The position numbers and the translations under genes are program-made. From IMG/VR virus record IMGVR_UViG_3300040781_000186, positions 1 to 22,955 of that record: a stretch of 22,955 nucleotides of DNA; one strand, written 5' to 3'. Under the pieces are notes generated by a model. It searched no databases and was not told where the DNA came from. It saw only the letters and a list, made by a program, of their open reading frames with translations. Origin of the DNA: a virus. This document shows positions 1 to 8,290 of this stretch, piece by piece (the stretch's first letter is position 1; every line of letters begins with the position of its first letter).

Positions 1-243
1 ACAGCTATTGAAAGCGCAGTCCTTGCCAACGTGGCAGCTGGAATACTGAGCGCTAATGTAACAAGTGGTACCACCATGACGGATGATACTGCGTACTACA
101 ATGCTCTGTACTTTGTCACTGACGATGCCGCCCGCCGCACACAAATCAAGACCGTTGAAGAATACTTCCTGGGTTTGGGCTATGGCGTCAAGATATTAGA
201 AAACTCATCAGCAGACGGGATTACCTGGAACATCAACTGGTAA
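1..243 (+). CDS. C-terminal part of an unknown phage protein (5' end outside window)
   Basis: The frame is open from base 1 and ends at TAA 241-243, leaving the last 80 residues of a longer protein. A GTG at 31 could act as a start, but coding sequence upstream of it is open and in frame, so I treat the gene as cut by the window edge. The visible part is mixed alpha/beta, with acidic and aromatic stretches (DDTAYYNALYFVTDD, then KTVEEYFLGLGYGVKILE) and a Trp-rich end (ITWNINW). It resembles the small domains often seen in phage baseplate or neck proteins, but I recognise no family and assign no function. The next gene starts 8 bases downstream on the same strand, so it is probably co-transcribed with it. 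Confidence 0.75.
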   Translation, partial: TAIESAVLANVAAGILSANVTSGTTMTDDTAYYNALYFVTDDAARRTQIKTVEEYFLGLGYGVKILENSSADGITWNINW

Positions 244-250
244 CACCAGC

Positions 251-910
251 ATGCGTTTAATTGCTTTTGGATGCAGCTATACTCAGGGCATAGGTCTTGA
301 GCCTCATATGATAAGCCCTTTCGTTTCGAAAAGATCACAACTGGCTTGGCCAGCCGTCTTGGGCAGAAAGTTGGCATGCAAGGTCATCAACAGGGGTGTG
401 GGTGGTTCATGTAACAAGCAAATCACGTATTCCATCATGAAAGTCAACTTTCGCCCAGATGATGTGGTGATGATATTGTGGACATACCCACTTAGACATA
501 GTTTACTTGTTTCACCACGACCCAGTGGCTGGGATGGGATGATGCATGGCGCCACCTGGGAGGAACATCGTCCATACCAAGAACCCATAGATGAATATTA
601 TAAGCGCATTGTCAACAACCCGTGTGATAGCCATTTCCTTACAGGCATATATATAAATCAAGCACATTTATATCTGAATAGTTTAGGCATTGAAAATTAT
701 CATTACCAGGCTAAAAACGACCAAAGAGAATTTTTTCCGTGGGTGGTGCCCGAGGTAAACCAAGGACTTCTGGGCCCTGATTATGCAAAACAGCAAGGTG
801 TTCCAGATAACGAGATTTACGCGCTGGATGGAAAGCACATGGGCACATGGGCACATGAAGAATTAGCACAAAGAATGTTTGACAAACACTTTTCAGATGC
901 TATAATATAA
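251..910 (+). CDS. SGNH/GDSL-type hydrolase-like protein
   Basis: This 219-aa protein opens with FGCSYTQG (residues 6-13), the block I signature of SGNH hydrolases, with Ser9 as predicted nucleophile. NRGVGGS (48-53) fits block II. Near the C-terminus DGKHMG (193-198) gives the Asp-x-x-His of block V (Asp193, His196), followed by the usual amphipathic helix. The block III Asn is not obvious (ILWTYP at 75-80), so the oxyanion hole may be unusual. Members of the superfamily cleave esters of lipids, acetylated sugars and similar substrates. In phages they are often virion-associated or modify surface glycans. There is no signal peptide. It sits between an unknown gene and a nuclease gene with gaps of only a few bases and no clear Shine-Dalgarno, suggesting translational coupling. 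The substrate cannot be told from sequence. Confidence 0.78.
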   Translation: MRLIAFGCSYTQGIGLEPHMISPFVSKRSQLAWPAVLGRKLACKVINRGVGGSCNKQITYSIMKVNFRPDDVVMILWTYPLRHSLLVSPRPSGWDGMMHGATWEEHRPYQEPIDEYYKRIVNNPCDSHFLTGIYINQAHLYLNSLGIENYHYQAKNDQREFFPWVVPEVNQGLLGPDYAKQQGVPDNEIYALDGKHMGTWAHEELAQRMFDKHFSDAII

Positions 911-912
911 CC

Positions 913-1590
913 ATGCTAGTAGAAAGATACAAATACCCCAAATTAACCCGCGAAATGCGGCAAGGCACCCGCCACTACACTGACGGCAAGAGTTCGGCCG
1001 TTCCTAGTGTGACCACCATCCTGGACAAGACGGCCGATAAAACACATCTGATAGCCTGGCGCAAGCGCATTGGTGATCAAGAGGCTGCCAAGCAGACTCA
1101 GCAAGCCGCTGGGTTTGGTACCATGGTTCACAACAGCCTGGAGAAATACAGTCTGGGCGAGGATTGGGAAATCACTGGCAACAACTTTGTACAGACCATG
1201 GCGCGCCAAGCAGTCACTCAGATTGTGGAAAACTGTATGCCCAGCGTGGATGAGTTTTGGGGCGTGGAAGTGCCGCTAATAGCACAGGACTTGTATGCTG
1301 GCACAACTGACGGTGTGGGTGTACACAAGGGTTCACCTGCTATTATTGATTTCAAGACCAGCAAGAAGATCAAGAAGCGTGAGTGGATCAAAGACTATTT
1401 CATGCAGACATGTGCGTATGCACTAGCACACAACGAAATGTTTGGCACAGACATCCAGAAGGGTGTGATCATGATGGCAGACAGAGAAGGCAACTACGCT
1501 GAGTTCATCATCGAAGGTGATGAGTTTGCTGAATACGCCAACATGTGGGGAGACAGGGTAGTAGAATACTACGCCAAGTTCACTGTGTAA
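913..1590 (+). CDS. PD-(D/E)XK nuclease of the RecB/Cas4-like type
   Basis: This 225-aa protein carries the full motif series of RecB/Cas4-type nucleases. His73 lies in GTMVHNSLEKY (69-79). Glu119 is in GVEVPL, Asp133 in TTDGVG, and the core IIDFKTSKK (144-152) supplies Asp146 and Lys148. The QxxxY motif follows as Gln165-TCA-Tyr169. These residues bind Mg2+ and cut DNA, usually as an exonuclease. No helicase domain is fused and no four-cysteine iron-sulfur set is visible, so it is a single-domain phage exonuclease used in recombination, repair or host DNA degradation. The start is ATG at 913, two bases after the SGNH gene's stop. It is unusual that a DNA enzyme lies directly before a fibre-like structural gene. 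A late promoter separates the two. Confidence 0.85.
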   Translation: MLVERYKYPKLTREMRQGTRHYTDGKSSAVPSVTTILDKTADKTHLIAWRKRIGDQEAAKQTQQAAGFGTMVHNSLEKYSLGEDWEITGNNFVQTMARQAVTQIVENCMPSVDEFWGVEVPLIAQDLYAGTTDGVGVHKGSPAIIDFKTSKKIKKREWIKDYFMQTCAYALAHNEMFGTDIQKGVIMMADREGNYAEFIIEGDEFAEYANMWGDRVVEYYAKFTV

Positions 1591-1594
1591 TGTA

Positions 1595-1602
1595 GATAAA
1601 TA
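1595..1602 (+). promoter_or_regulatory. T4-type late promoter (GATAAATA) for the fibre-like gene
   Basis: GATAAATA matches the T4 late -10 consensus TATAAATA at 7 of 8 positions and has no -35 box, as expected for sliding-clamp-activated late promoters. If the element spans -13 to -6, transcription starts near 1608, about 25 bases before the GTG start at 1633. Confidence 0.75.
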
Positions 1603-1636
1603 CTGTTAGGCATCCCAAGGAGAGATCTAACAGTGT
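1600..1636 (+). promoter_or_regulatory. Start-codon-sequestering hairpin overlapping the late promoter
   Basis: CTGTTAG (1603-1609) is perfectly complementary to CTAACAG (1627-1633). The stem extends outward to 1600/1636 with one T-G pair. The 17-nt loop holds the Shine-Dalgarno AAGGAG (1617-1622) and the GTG start (1633-1635) is inside the 3' arm. The 5' arm overlaps the TAAATA element and predicted initiation site, so only read-through RNA would contain the whole stem. Confidence 0.7.
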
Positions 1637-4600
1637 CAGACGACAACAACAGAATAATCATATCCCGAATTCAGCAACGCCGTGGTCAGAAGCAGGATCT
1701 GCCTCAGCCATTGCGTCCAGCAGAATTTGGCTTCACAACAGACACCCGCCAGGTTTTCATAGGCGCTGATCCAGAAGATCAGACTGCTAGCTACAACAAG
1801 AACCTGAGTCAATTTGAAGGCACTCTGAACGCACAGACGTTAACACAGGCCATCGCCACCAACCAGGTGATAGCATTTACTGTGCCATTCATTAAGTACA
1901 GCAAAGGAAAGTTTAACGGTACTAGCATACTGCGCCAGTGGGAACCAGAAGATGCGCGTACTAGTGTTACAGTTCAGCTAGCCTGTGATCACCTGGGACC
2001 AACATATAACGTATTTGCTGACAGCGTAACGGAATCCTACAGTTTGCCAGTCAGTTTTGATGGTGCTGATCAACAGATACAGTTTTCATATAATGCATTT
2101 GACGAAAACCCTATTCGGGTGGGTGATGCCTTAGAAGGCACTGGCATACCCAGAGCCAATCCAGCTGTACCAGTTACAGTAGCAGAGATTATTTCTGACG
2201 ATACTCTAACCAATAACGTTACCATTCGTTTCACAGGTTTCCAGAACCCCATTCCTGATCTTTCCAACACCATTGTGAACTTTACCCAGGGCAGTATCAT
2301 CAACAACATTACTGGGAGAGCTTTCCGTAACACTGACATCGTGGTACACAAGAATGGACACCAGATTGCTGGTGACCCAGATAACACTTTAGTTGATGCT
2401 CCTCGAAGCGCATACGAATATGCATTCAATGCCAGCAACGTGTTTGCAACTGGAACGCATAGCTTAACCTTGCGTAGTGCACCTAGCGCATTGGATGATA
2501 TCACGGTGGCTTACTACAGTAACGCAGCTATTGTGCAAGCACTGGAAGGAGTTCAATCTGGTGATGGTAATCGTTATATAACCAACAACGTGCGTGACCC
2601 CAGTTACCGTATCCGCAGCTTTTATGACGAATATAATTTGCCTGAATTCCTGCAACTAGACCCAGAGCTGATTCGTTTGAGTACCACAACAGGCTTGGGC
2701 TTTATTGGCTTGGAACGCAAGCATGTGTTGAGCACAGCGTTTGGTGAAGTGATAGAGAACCCCAGCAATGTGAGCTTAGGCGACCTAATGTTTTCACGCC
2801 TGGACCAAGAACTATCACTTGTCGGGGACGTGAGTTTGGTGGACGGCAACAATCGACAAGTTTATCAGGCAAACCTGGTGTTTGCATCAGAGAATGTGTT
2901 CAGTGAGATAACAGAAGCCAACGCTGATACCACATACCGTTACAATCGAATCACCTTTGCTGAAAACAGCAACGTGGACCTTTACATTCAGAAGAGTGCA
3001 AGTGAAGTCATTGGTGTAGACGAGAGTAATTCCACAATAACATTTGAAGTTCCTGGTGTAGACTTTGAAGTGCAGCGTGATGCAACGGTATCTCTCACCA
3101 CAAGCCGAGTGGGCAACCAGTTTGGTAATGCCAACAGTGAAGTATTCATCACTGTGACCATGGACACAGCAGGAATACTGCCTGGTGACTATGTGCGTGT
3201 TCTGGATACATCAGGCAACGTGGCAAATTGTGAGCTACATGACATCTGCTTCCAAGTACAAGAGCAAGGGTTCACTAGTGGATCCTTTGAGATTGTGTTA
3301 ACTGATGCTGATGCTGAGAGAGTGCACCCCAACAATGCTGCGTTTGTGGCAGGCAACGTGTCTTTTACAGAGAACAACGACAGTGTGGCAATTGTCAACC
3401 ACGGTGGCATTGACGCCTTTGGTGGCCTGGGCTTTGGAGTTGTGGACGAGGTGGTTCAATTGTATACACCCAAGCGGCATTTCTTTGAAGTGGACCCAGG
3501 TAATGTGTACTTCTTGAATGCAGTGCCCATCACACCAGTTAATGTGGAACTTGCATATGCCACTGAATATTCATACGATGTAGATAACAGTACAGCATTG
3601 CGTGATCAAGATCAAAAGACCATATTGGTACGCCAAGCACCAGGACAGAATCAGTTTGAGGACTTTAACTTCATTATAACTGGTGAATATTTCCCAGAGA
3701 TGCCTGCTACAATCAGCAACCTGGCTGCCATACCAGTTCTGGCCATAAACTTGAGCAGCGCAATCACAGTGCGAGATGCATTGGCTATTGTGAACACACC
3801 AACTGCCACAGTAAAGGTTACTGGCAGCTCTCCGTTAGTTGAGGATCTTTTCCCTCAACTGGACTTCCTGCCAGGCACAACTGATCAGTTGATACTCACA
3901 CAAGACCCCAGTGTAACCAGCATCGGTACTGGAGGAATTGAGTTCAGAATCTTTGATGATCCTGATACCGACACTTTGCAGACGCTGGGCTTTGAAGCAC
4001 GACGTTATGGACGTCAGACTGACACGGTGCGAGCCAAGTTGGAGCAGTGGCTTAATAAAGTAGTTGCTGACAAGAATCAAAACATTTTTAGTCGCGTGAT
4101 GACCATCGGTAGTGTTCCGGGATTCATAGGGCCAAACCAAGTGCCATTACCCATTACATATACTGATTATGAACTGTTGCCCAATCTGAATCCTCCCCTG
4201 GGAGGCGTGGATGCTCGTCCTAGCAACATCGTTGAACCGTATAAAATGTACCGTGTGCTGATTGATGAAGTATTCCAGGAAGTGCAATTTTGCTCACGCC
4301 AGGAAGCCAGTAATTTTAACACTATTGTGAACAGACTGTACACTGAGAGCCTGTTTGACAGACGCTTGGATCGCTTTGAAGGCACTCGCGGACTGCTCAA
4401 CCTCAAAGACAACATTGAAATCCTGACACGTGAAAGCAGCATCCTGTTTGGTGAGCGTGAAGTAACCTTTAGTGCACCGTTTGCTTTGAGCATTCTAAAT
4501 GAGCAACCACCATTTGTGGGTATCCAAGGCTTTAGTCTGGAAACCGCAATATACAATGCGTTCATAATTGACTACAGCATTATAGCCATCAACAATCCAC

Positions 4601-4956
4601 TCAACCAATATTCACGTATCGGCACTATGTACGTGGAGTCGCGTGGAGCAGCTGAACAGTTAAACGATCCCGATGCCGTAATCATCAAGGACGAATACGC
4701 TAGCCAGTGGGACATTAATTCACCACCAATTGACGGTTCCAGTGTGCCAATTGGTCCAAGTGAAGGACTTCCACCAAACGGATTCTTGATCTATGAGCCC
4801 AAGTTTGGTGTACGCTATACAAGCGGTAGAATTGAGTTCTTCCTGGAAGAGTATCCAGAACTATTGCTTCGCGGTGCAGCCGTCACAACACATAACATCA
4901 ACGCCGACTTAGCTATCAAGTATAGTGTGCGTCGTTGGTCAAGTACTGACGTATAA
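1633..4956 (+). CDS. Large tail-fibre-like virion structural protein
   Basis: This is a 1107-residue protein, the largest in the window, starting at GTG 1633 with AAGGAG ten bases upstream. Residues about 10-46 (RIQQRRG, then LRPAEFGFTTDTRQVFIG) match the short N-terminal module of many phage fibre and tropism-determinant proteins, which anchors them to the particle. The rest is beta-rich, Asn/Thr/Val-heavy and low in Cys and Lys, as in elongated trimeric fibres. No enzymatic motif or terminal chaperone domain is evident. Its own late promoter and hairpin fit a structural protein made only late. I infer a fibre or baseplate-attached virion protein. Its host-recognition role is not proven by the sequence, and a baseplate wedge/adaptor protein is the main alternative. 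Confidence 0.72.
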   Translation: MSDDNNRIIISRIQQRRGQKQDLPQPLRPAEFGFTTDTRQVFIGADPEDQTASYNKNLSQFEGTLNAQTLTQAIATNQVIAFTVPFIKYSKGKFNGTSILRQWEPEDARTSVTVQLACDHLGPTYNVFADSVTESYSLPVSFDGADQQIQFSYNAFDENPIRVGDALEGTGIPRANPAVPVTVAEIISDDTLTNNVTIRFTGFQNPIPDLSNTIVNFTQGSIINNITGRAFRNTDIVVHKNGHQIAGDPDNTLVDAPRSAYEYAFNASNVFATGTHSLTLRSAPSALDDITVAYYSNAAIVQALEGVQSGDGNRYITNNVRDPSYRIRSFYDEYNLPEFLQLDPELIRLSTTTGLGFIGLERKHVLSTAFGEVIENPSNVSLGDLMFSRLDQELSLVGDVSLVDGNNRQVYQANLVFASENVFSEITEANADTTYRYNRITFAENSNVDLYIQKSASEVIGVDESNSTITFEVPGVDFEVQRDATVSLTTSRVGNQFGNANSEVFITVTMDTAGILPGDYVRVLDTSGNVANCELHDICFQVQEQGFTSGSFEIVLTDADAERVHPNNAAFVAGNVSFTENNDSVAIVNHGGIDAFGGLGFGVVDEVVQLYTPKRHFFEVDPGNVYFLNAVPITPVNVELAYATEYSYDVDNSTALRDQDQKTILVRQAPGQNQFEDFNFIITGEYFPEMPATISNLAAIPVLAINLSSAITVRDALAIVNTPTATVKVTGSSPLVEDLFPQLDFLPGTTDQLILTQDPSVTSIGTGGIEFRIFDDPDTDTLQTLGFEARRYGRQTDTVRAKLEQWLNKVVADKNQNIFSRVMTIGSVPGFIGPNQVPLPITYTDYELLPNLNPPLGGVDARPSNIVEPYKMYRVLIDEVFQEVQFCSRQEASNFNTIVNRLYTESLFDRRLDRFEGTRGLLNLKDNIEILTRESSILFGEREVTFSAPFALSILNEQPPFVGIQGFSLETAIYNAFIIDYSIIAINNPLNQYSRIGTMYVESRGAAEQLNDPDAVIIKDEYASQWDINSPPIDGSSVPIGPSEGLPPNGFLIYEPKFGVRYTSGRIEFFLEEYPELLLRGAAVTTHNINADLAIKYSVRRWSSTDV

Positions 4957-4965
4957 GGATAAAAT

Positions 4966-5403
4966 TTGTTTTCCAAGACAGCTTCCGCAAGTCAGAGACT
5001 TACGGCCTGGCGTGAGTTCAGGCAAAACTTTCCGGATGACGGAACTCTTGACACAGTGGTGCAAGCATTTGCCAACGCTCATGTGGACAAGCGATTCATA
5101 GACTACTACACACCTGAAAGCTGGCCCAATGTGTTTGAGATTGTACAAGACGGCCTGATCTGTCAGAGCGGTCTTACTCTGATAATGACCAGCACCCTGA
5201 GCTATTTGGAACTCATGAAAAGCACTGAAGCAGAAGTTGTGGTAATAAGTAACCATGTAACAGGACAGGAAGGACTCGTGCTGCGGCATGATGGCAAATA
5301 CTATAACTTTCTTCCGGGACAGATTGTGACGGAGGAATTTGTGCTAAACAATGCCACGATATTTGACCGTCACGTAATAGCTATAGATAAGCTCTGCAGT
5401 TGA
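4966..5403 (+). CDS. Unknown phage protein, probably late
   Basis: This 145-aa protein starts at TTG 4966, with AAGGAT overlapping the stop of the fibre-like gene and ending 5 bases upstream. No in-frame ATG lies nearby, so TTG is the best start. The N-terminal half is helical and charged (LTAWREFRQNFPDD, then residues like TVVQAFANAHVDKRFIDYY). The C-terminal half looks like a small beta domain (AEVVVISNHVTGQEGLVLRH, then DGKYYNFLPGQIV). No signal peptide, membrane segment or catalytic motif is visible. Its tight spacing behind the fibre-like gene suggests co-expression and a structural or assembly role, perhaps a fibre-associated factor, but I do not recognise a family. Its stop codon is overlapped by the -35 box of the nrdA promoter. 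Confidence 0.75.
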   Translation: MFSKTASASQRLTAWREFRQNFPDDGTLDTVVQAFANAHVDKRFIDYYTPESWPNVFEIVQDGLICQSGLTLIMTSTLSYLELMKSTEAEVVVISNHVTGQEGLVLRHDGKYYNFLPGQIVTEEFVLNNATIFDRHVIAIDKLCS

Positions 5404-5428
5404 CAAGATAAGTAATCGACTGTACAAT
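5400..5428 (+). promoter_or_regulatory. Sigma70-type promoter of the nrd operon
   Basis: TTGACA (5400-5405) and TACAAT (5423-5428) are separated by 17 bases: a consensus -35 and a 5/6 -10 box at ideal spacing. Predicted +1 is near 5435, about 21 bases before the nrdA ATG. The -35 overlaps the preceding stop codon. It lacks the TGC extension of the other sigma70-type promoters in the window, so it may have different strength or timing. Confidence 0.75.
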
Positions 5429-5455
5429 ACAAACTCTAACAACACAGGAACAACA

Positions 5456-7750
5456 ATGTCTCGACAAATCCTTATCACCAAACGCGACGGAACCAAAGAA
5501 GACCTCGATTTAGAAAAACTCCACAAAGTAGTATTTTATGCATGTCAAGGCATCGCTGGCGTCAGCGCAAGCGAAGTGGAAATCAAAAGCCACATCCAAT
5601 TCTATAATGGCATTACCAGCAGTGACATACAAGAAACTCTGATCAAGAGCGCCGCTGATCTAATCAGCGAAGAGACTCCCAACTATCAGTATGTTGCTGG
5701 TCGTTTGATCAATTATCATCTGCGCAAGCAGGTGTACGGCAAGTTCGAGCCAGACACGTTGGCAGAAATTACACAGCGAAATGTTGTTAGAGGTTTTTAC
5801 GATGCTGAGATACTTGAAAAGTATTCAGTTGAAGAGTTTGACGAACTGAATTCAGTCATCCGTCATGATCGTGACGAAAATCTCACATACGCTGCCATGG
5901 AACAATTCCGCGGCAAGTACTTGGTGCAGAATCGTTCGACTGGTGAAATTTTTGAAACACCGCAGGTTGCTTACATGCTGATAGCCATGACGCTGTTTGC
6001 TGACTACACTAAAAATCGTATGCAATGGGTACGTGACTATTACGATGCCATCAGCAACTTTGATATCAGCTTGCCCACGCCTGTGATGGCGGGTGTACGA
6101 ACACCGCAGAGACAGTTCAGCTCTTGTGTGCTTATTGAGTGTGATGATAGCTTGGATAGCATCAACGCTACCAGTAGCAGCATTGTCAAATACGTGAGTC
6201 AGAAAGCTGGCATTGGTATTGGTGCTGGCAAGATACGTGCTATTGGTAGTGCAATACGTTCAGGCGATGCCACCCACACTGGCGTTATTCCATTCTATAA
6301 ACTTTTCCAGAGCGCTGTGAAAAGTTGCAGCCAGGGCGGAGTACGCGGCGGCGCTGCCACATTGTATTATCCCATCTGGCACCTGGAAGTGGAAGACATG
6401 CTGGTGCTCAAGAACAATAAAGGAACTGAAGACAATCGTGTGCGTCACATGGACTACGGTGTGCAGTTCAACAAGTTGATGTATGAGCGACTCCTGAGTG
6501 GTAGAGATATCACTCTATTCAGCCCAAGCGATGTTCCTGGCTTGTACGAAAGCTTCTTTAACGATCAGGAACGTTTTAAGGAACTGTATGAGACAGCAGA
6601 GCGTAACACCCACATACGCAAGAAGCGCATTCCAGCAATTGAACTTTTTTCGTCGTTTGTAACAGAAAGAAAAGACACTGGTCGCATCTATTTGATGAAT
6701 GTGGATCACGCTAACACTCACAGCAGCTTCATGGAAGACGTGGCTCCCATCCGCATGAGCAACCTGTGTACAGAAATTAACCTGCCCACTGTTCCGCTCA
6801 AGAGTGCTGACGACCCTGACGGCGAGATTGCACTGTGTACCCTGAGTGCACTTAACTGGGGTAACTTCAAGACCAAAACAGACATGCGTAGGGCTTGTGA
6901 ACTGGCAGTACGAGGACTAGACGCTCTGTTGGACTATCAAGATTACCCTGTAGTGGCAGCCGCGCTGGCAACCATGAAGCGCCGCCCTCTGGGCATCGGT
7001 ATCATTAATTTTGCGTTCTGGCTGGCCAAGAATGACACCACTTATCAGAACCCCAACCTGGAACTCATAGACGAGTGGGCTGAAGCCTGGAGCTATTATT
7101 TGATCAAAGCCAGTGCTGACTTAGCAGTGGAAAAAGGTGCCATCTCTGGTAACATGGAAACCAAATACGGACACGGCATCACGCCCAACCAGACGTACAA
7201 GAAAGAAGTTGACGAGCTTGTGCCACACGTTGAGCGTATGCCCTGGAAAGAGCTCCGTGAGCAGCTCAAGCAGACTGGCATACGCAACAGCACATTGATG
7301 GCATTGATGCCAGCAGAAACCAGCGCACAGATCAGCAACAGCACAAACGGTATTGAACCCCCACGCAGCTTTGTGAGTATCAAGCAGAGCAAGCATGGTG
7401 TACTCAAGCAAGTGGTACCGCAGTATCACAGATTGAAGAACAAATACGACTTGCTGTGGGATCAGAAATCTCCCGTGGGCTATCTGAAAATATGCGCGGT
7501 CCTGCAAAAGTATATTGATCAAGGAATTAGCGTAAATACTAGTTACAACCCAGAACACTATGAGGACGAAAAGATCCCCATGAGTGAATTGCTCCAGCAC
7601 ATTGTGATGTTTTACAAATATGGTGGCAAGCAAATGTATTACAACAACACCCATGATGGTCAAGGCGAAATTGACATCAACAAGAAAGACACAGATGATC
7701 TAGCACCAGGCGAGATTGACGACGAAAATTGCGATAGCTGCACCATATAA
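5456..7750 (+). CDS. nrdA: Class Ia ribonucleoside-diphosphate reductase, alpha subunit (NrdA)
   Basis: This 764-aa protein reduces ribonucleotides to deoxyribonucleotides for phage DNA synthesis and is close to full-length E. coli NrdA. An ATP-cone occupies residues ~1-95 (starting RQILITKRDGTKEDLDLEKL), so dATP/ATP activity control is probably kept. Catalytic residues align with E. coli at an offset of about one: Cys224 and Cys461 (substrate-reducing pair), Asn436, Cys438 (thiyl radical) and Glu440 in SNLCTEI, and the radical-relay Tyr728-Tyr729 in MYYNNT. The C-terminal redox cysteines are Cys759 and Cys762, a CxxC instead of the CxxxxC of E. coli NrdA. The start is ATG 5456 with AGGA 6 bases upstream. 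It leads the nrd operon, and the beta subunit and glutaredoxin follow after one inserted gene. Confidence 0.98.
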   Translation: MSRQILITKRDGTKEDLDLEKLHKVVFYACQGIAGVSASEVEIKSHIQFYNGITSSDIQETLIKSAADLISEETPNYQYVAGRLINYHLRKQVYGKFEPDTLAEITQRNVVRGFYDAEILEKYSVEEFDELNSVIRHDRDENLTYAAMEQFRGKYLVQNRSTGEIFETPQVAYMLIAMTLFADYTKNRMQWVRDYYDAISNFDISLPTPVMAGVRTPQRQFSSCVLIECDDSLDSINATSSSIVKYVSQKAGIGIGAGKIRAIGSAIRSGDATHTGVIPFYKLFQSAVKSCSQGGVRGGAATLYYPIWHLEVEDMLVLKNNKGTEDNRVRHMDYGVQFNKLMYERLLSGRDITLFSPSDVPGLYESFFNDQERFKELYETAERNTHIRKKRIPAIELFSSFVTERKDTGRIYLMNVDHANTHSSFMEDVAPIRMSNLCTEINLPTVPLKSADDPDGEIALCTLSALNWGNFKTKTDMRRACELAVRGLDALLDYQDYPVVAAALATMKRRPLGIGIINFAFWLAKNDTTYQNPNLELIDEWAEAWSYYLIKASADLAVEKGAISGNMETKYGHGITPNQTYKKEVDELVPHVERMPWKELREQLKQTGIRNSTLMALMPAETSAQISNSTNGIEPPRSFVSIKQSKHGVLKQVVPQYHRLKNKYDLLWDQKSPVGYLKICAVLQKYIDQGISVNTSYNPEHYEDEKIPMSELLQHIVMFYKYGGKQMYYNNTHDGQGEIDINKKDTDDLAPGEIDDENCDSCTI

Positions 7751-7762
7751 GAGGACACACAC

Positions 7763-8281
7763 ATGCTACCCGGACTAACAGTTTACAATGAACCAAGAAA
7801 CTTGGGCATCTTGGAAATCTCCAAGAATGCCAGCACTCGATTTCGTGTGCTAAAAGATCGCGAAGGCTGGAGCCAGAGATACGTTAAAGATTTACCTGCA
7901 GATTGTCGCTATGTGGCAATTCTGCGCGATCCAGAGGATCGATACATCAGTGCAGTAAACATGTTCCTGCGCACAGAGAATGTGCTGTTCCGACAGCCCA
8001 TCACGTTTGCTAACTATCTCACAGAAGACCAACACTTCATCACACAAAAGCGTCATGTGGACCCAGTATTAGAAATGGGTGCACCAATTGACTACTGGTG
8101 GTTTGGACCGGATCTGGTGCCTGCTATTAACGAGCATTACAATCTGGAACTTGCCAACCTAACAGTATTCCTGAACAAAACAAACGAAAAAGCCATAACT
8201 TCTGCCAATCCTGACTTTCTTCGCAAGCACTATGCAGAAGACTATGATCTGATTGCGTCAGTAAAATTTCTAAACAAATAA
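7763..8281 (+). CDS. Sulfotransferase-like protein inserted between nrdA and nrdB
   Basis: This 172-aa protein has the short signatures of the sulfotransferase family-2 fold. ISKNASTRFR (residues 19-28) resembles the PAPS 5'-phosphosulfate loop, where the usual K-x-A/G-S/T-S/T appears as KNAST. AILRDPEDRYISA (52-64) matches the 3'-phosphate-binding R-x-P-x-x-R-x-x-S element. LRKHYAEDYDLI near the end matches the usual C-terminal helix of such enzymes. Family members transfer sulfate from PAPS to sugars or proteins. It is shorter than typical enzymes (~250 aa), so it may be minimal or have changed function. It starts at ATG 7763 with GAGGA 7 bases upstream and stops 9 bases before nrdB, so it must be co-expressed with ribonucleotide reductase. 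The substrate is unknown. Confidence 0.65.
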   Translation: MLPGLTVYNEPRNLGILEISKNASTRFRVLKDREGWSQRYVKDLPADCRYVAILRDPEDRYISAVNMFLRTENVLFRQPITFANYLTEDQHFITQKRHVDPVLEMGAPIDYWWFGPDLVPAINEHYNLELANLTVFLNKTNEKAITSANPDFLRKHYAEDYDLIASVKFLNK

Positions 8282-8290
8282 AGGATAGAT

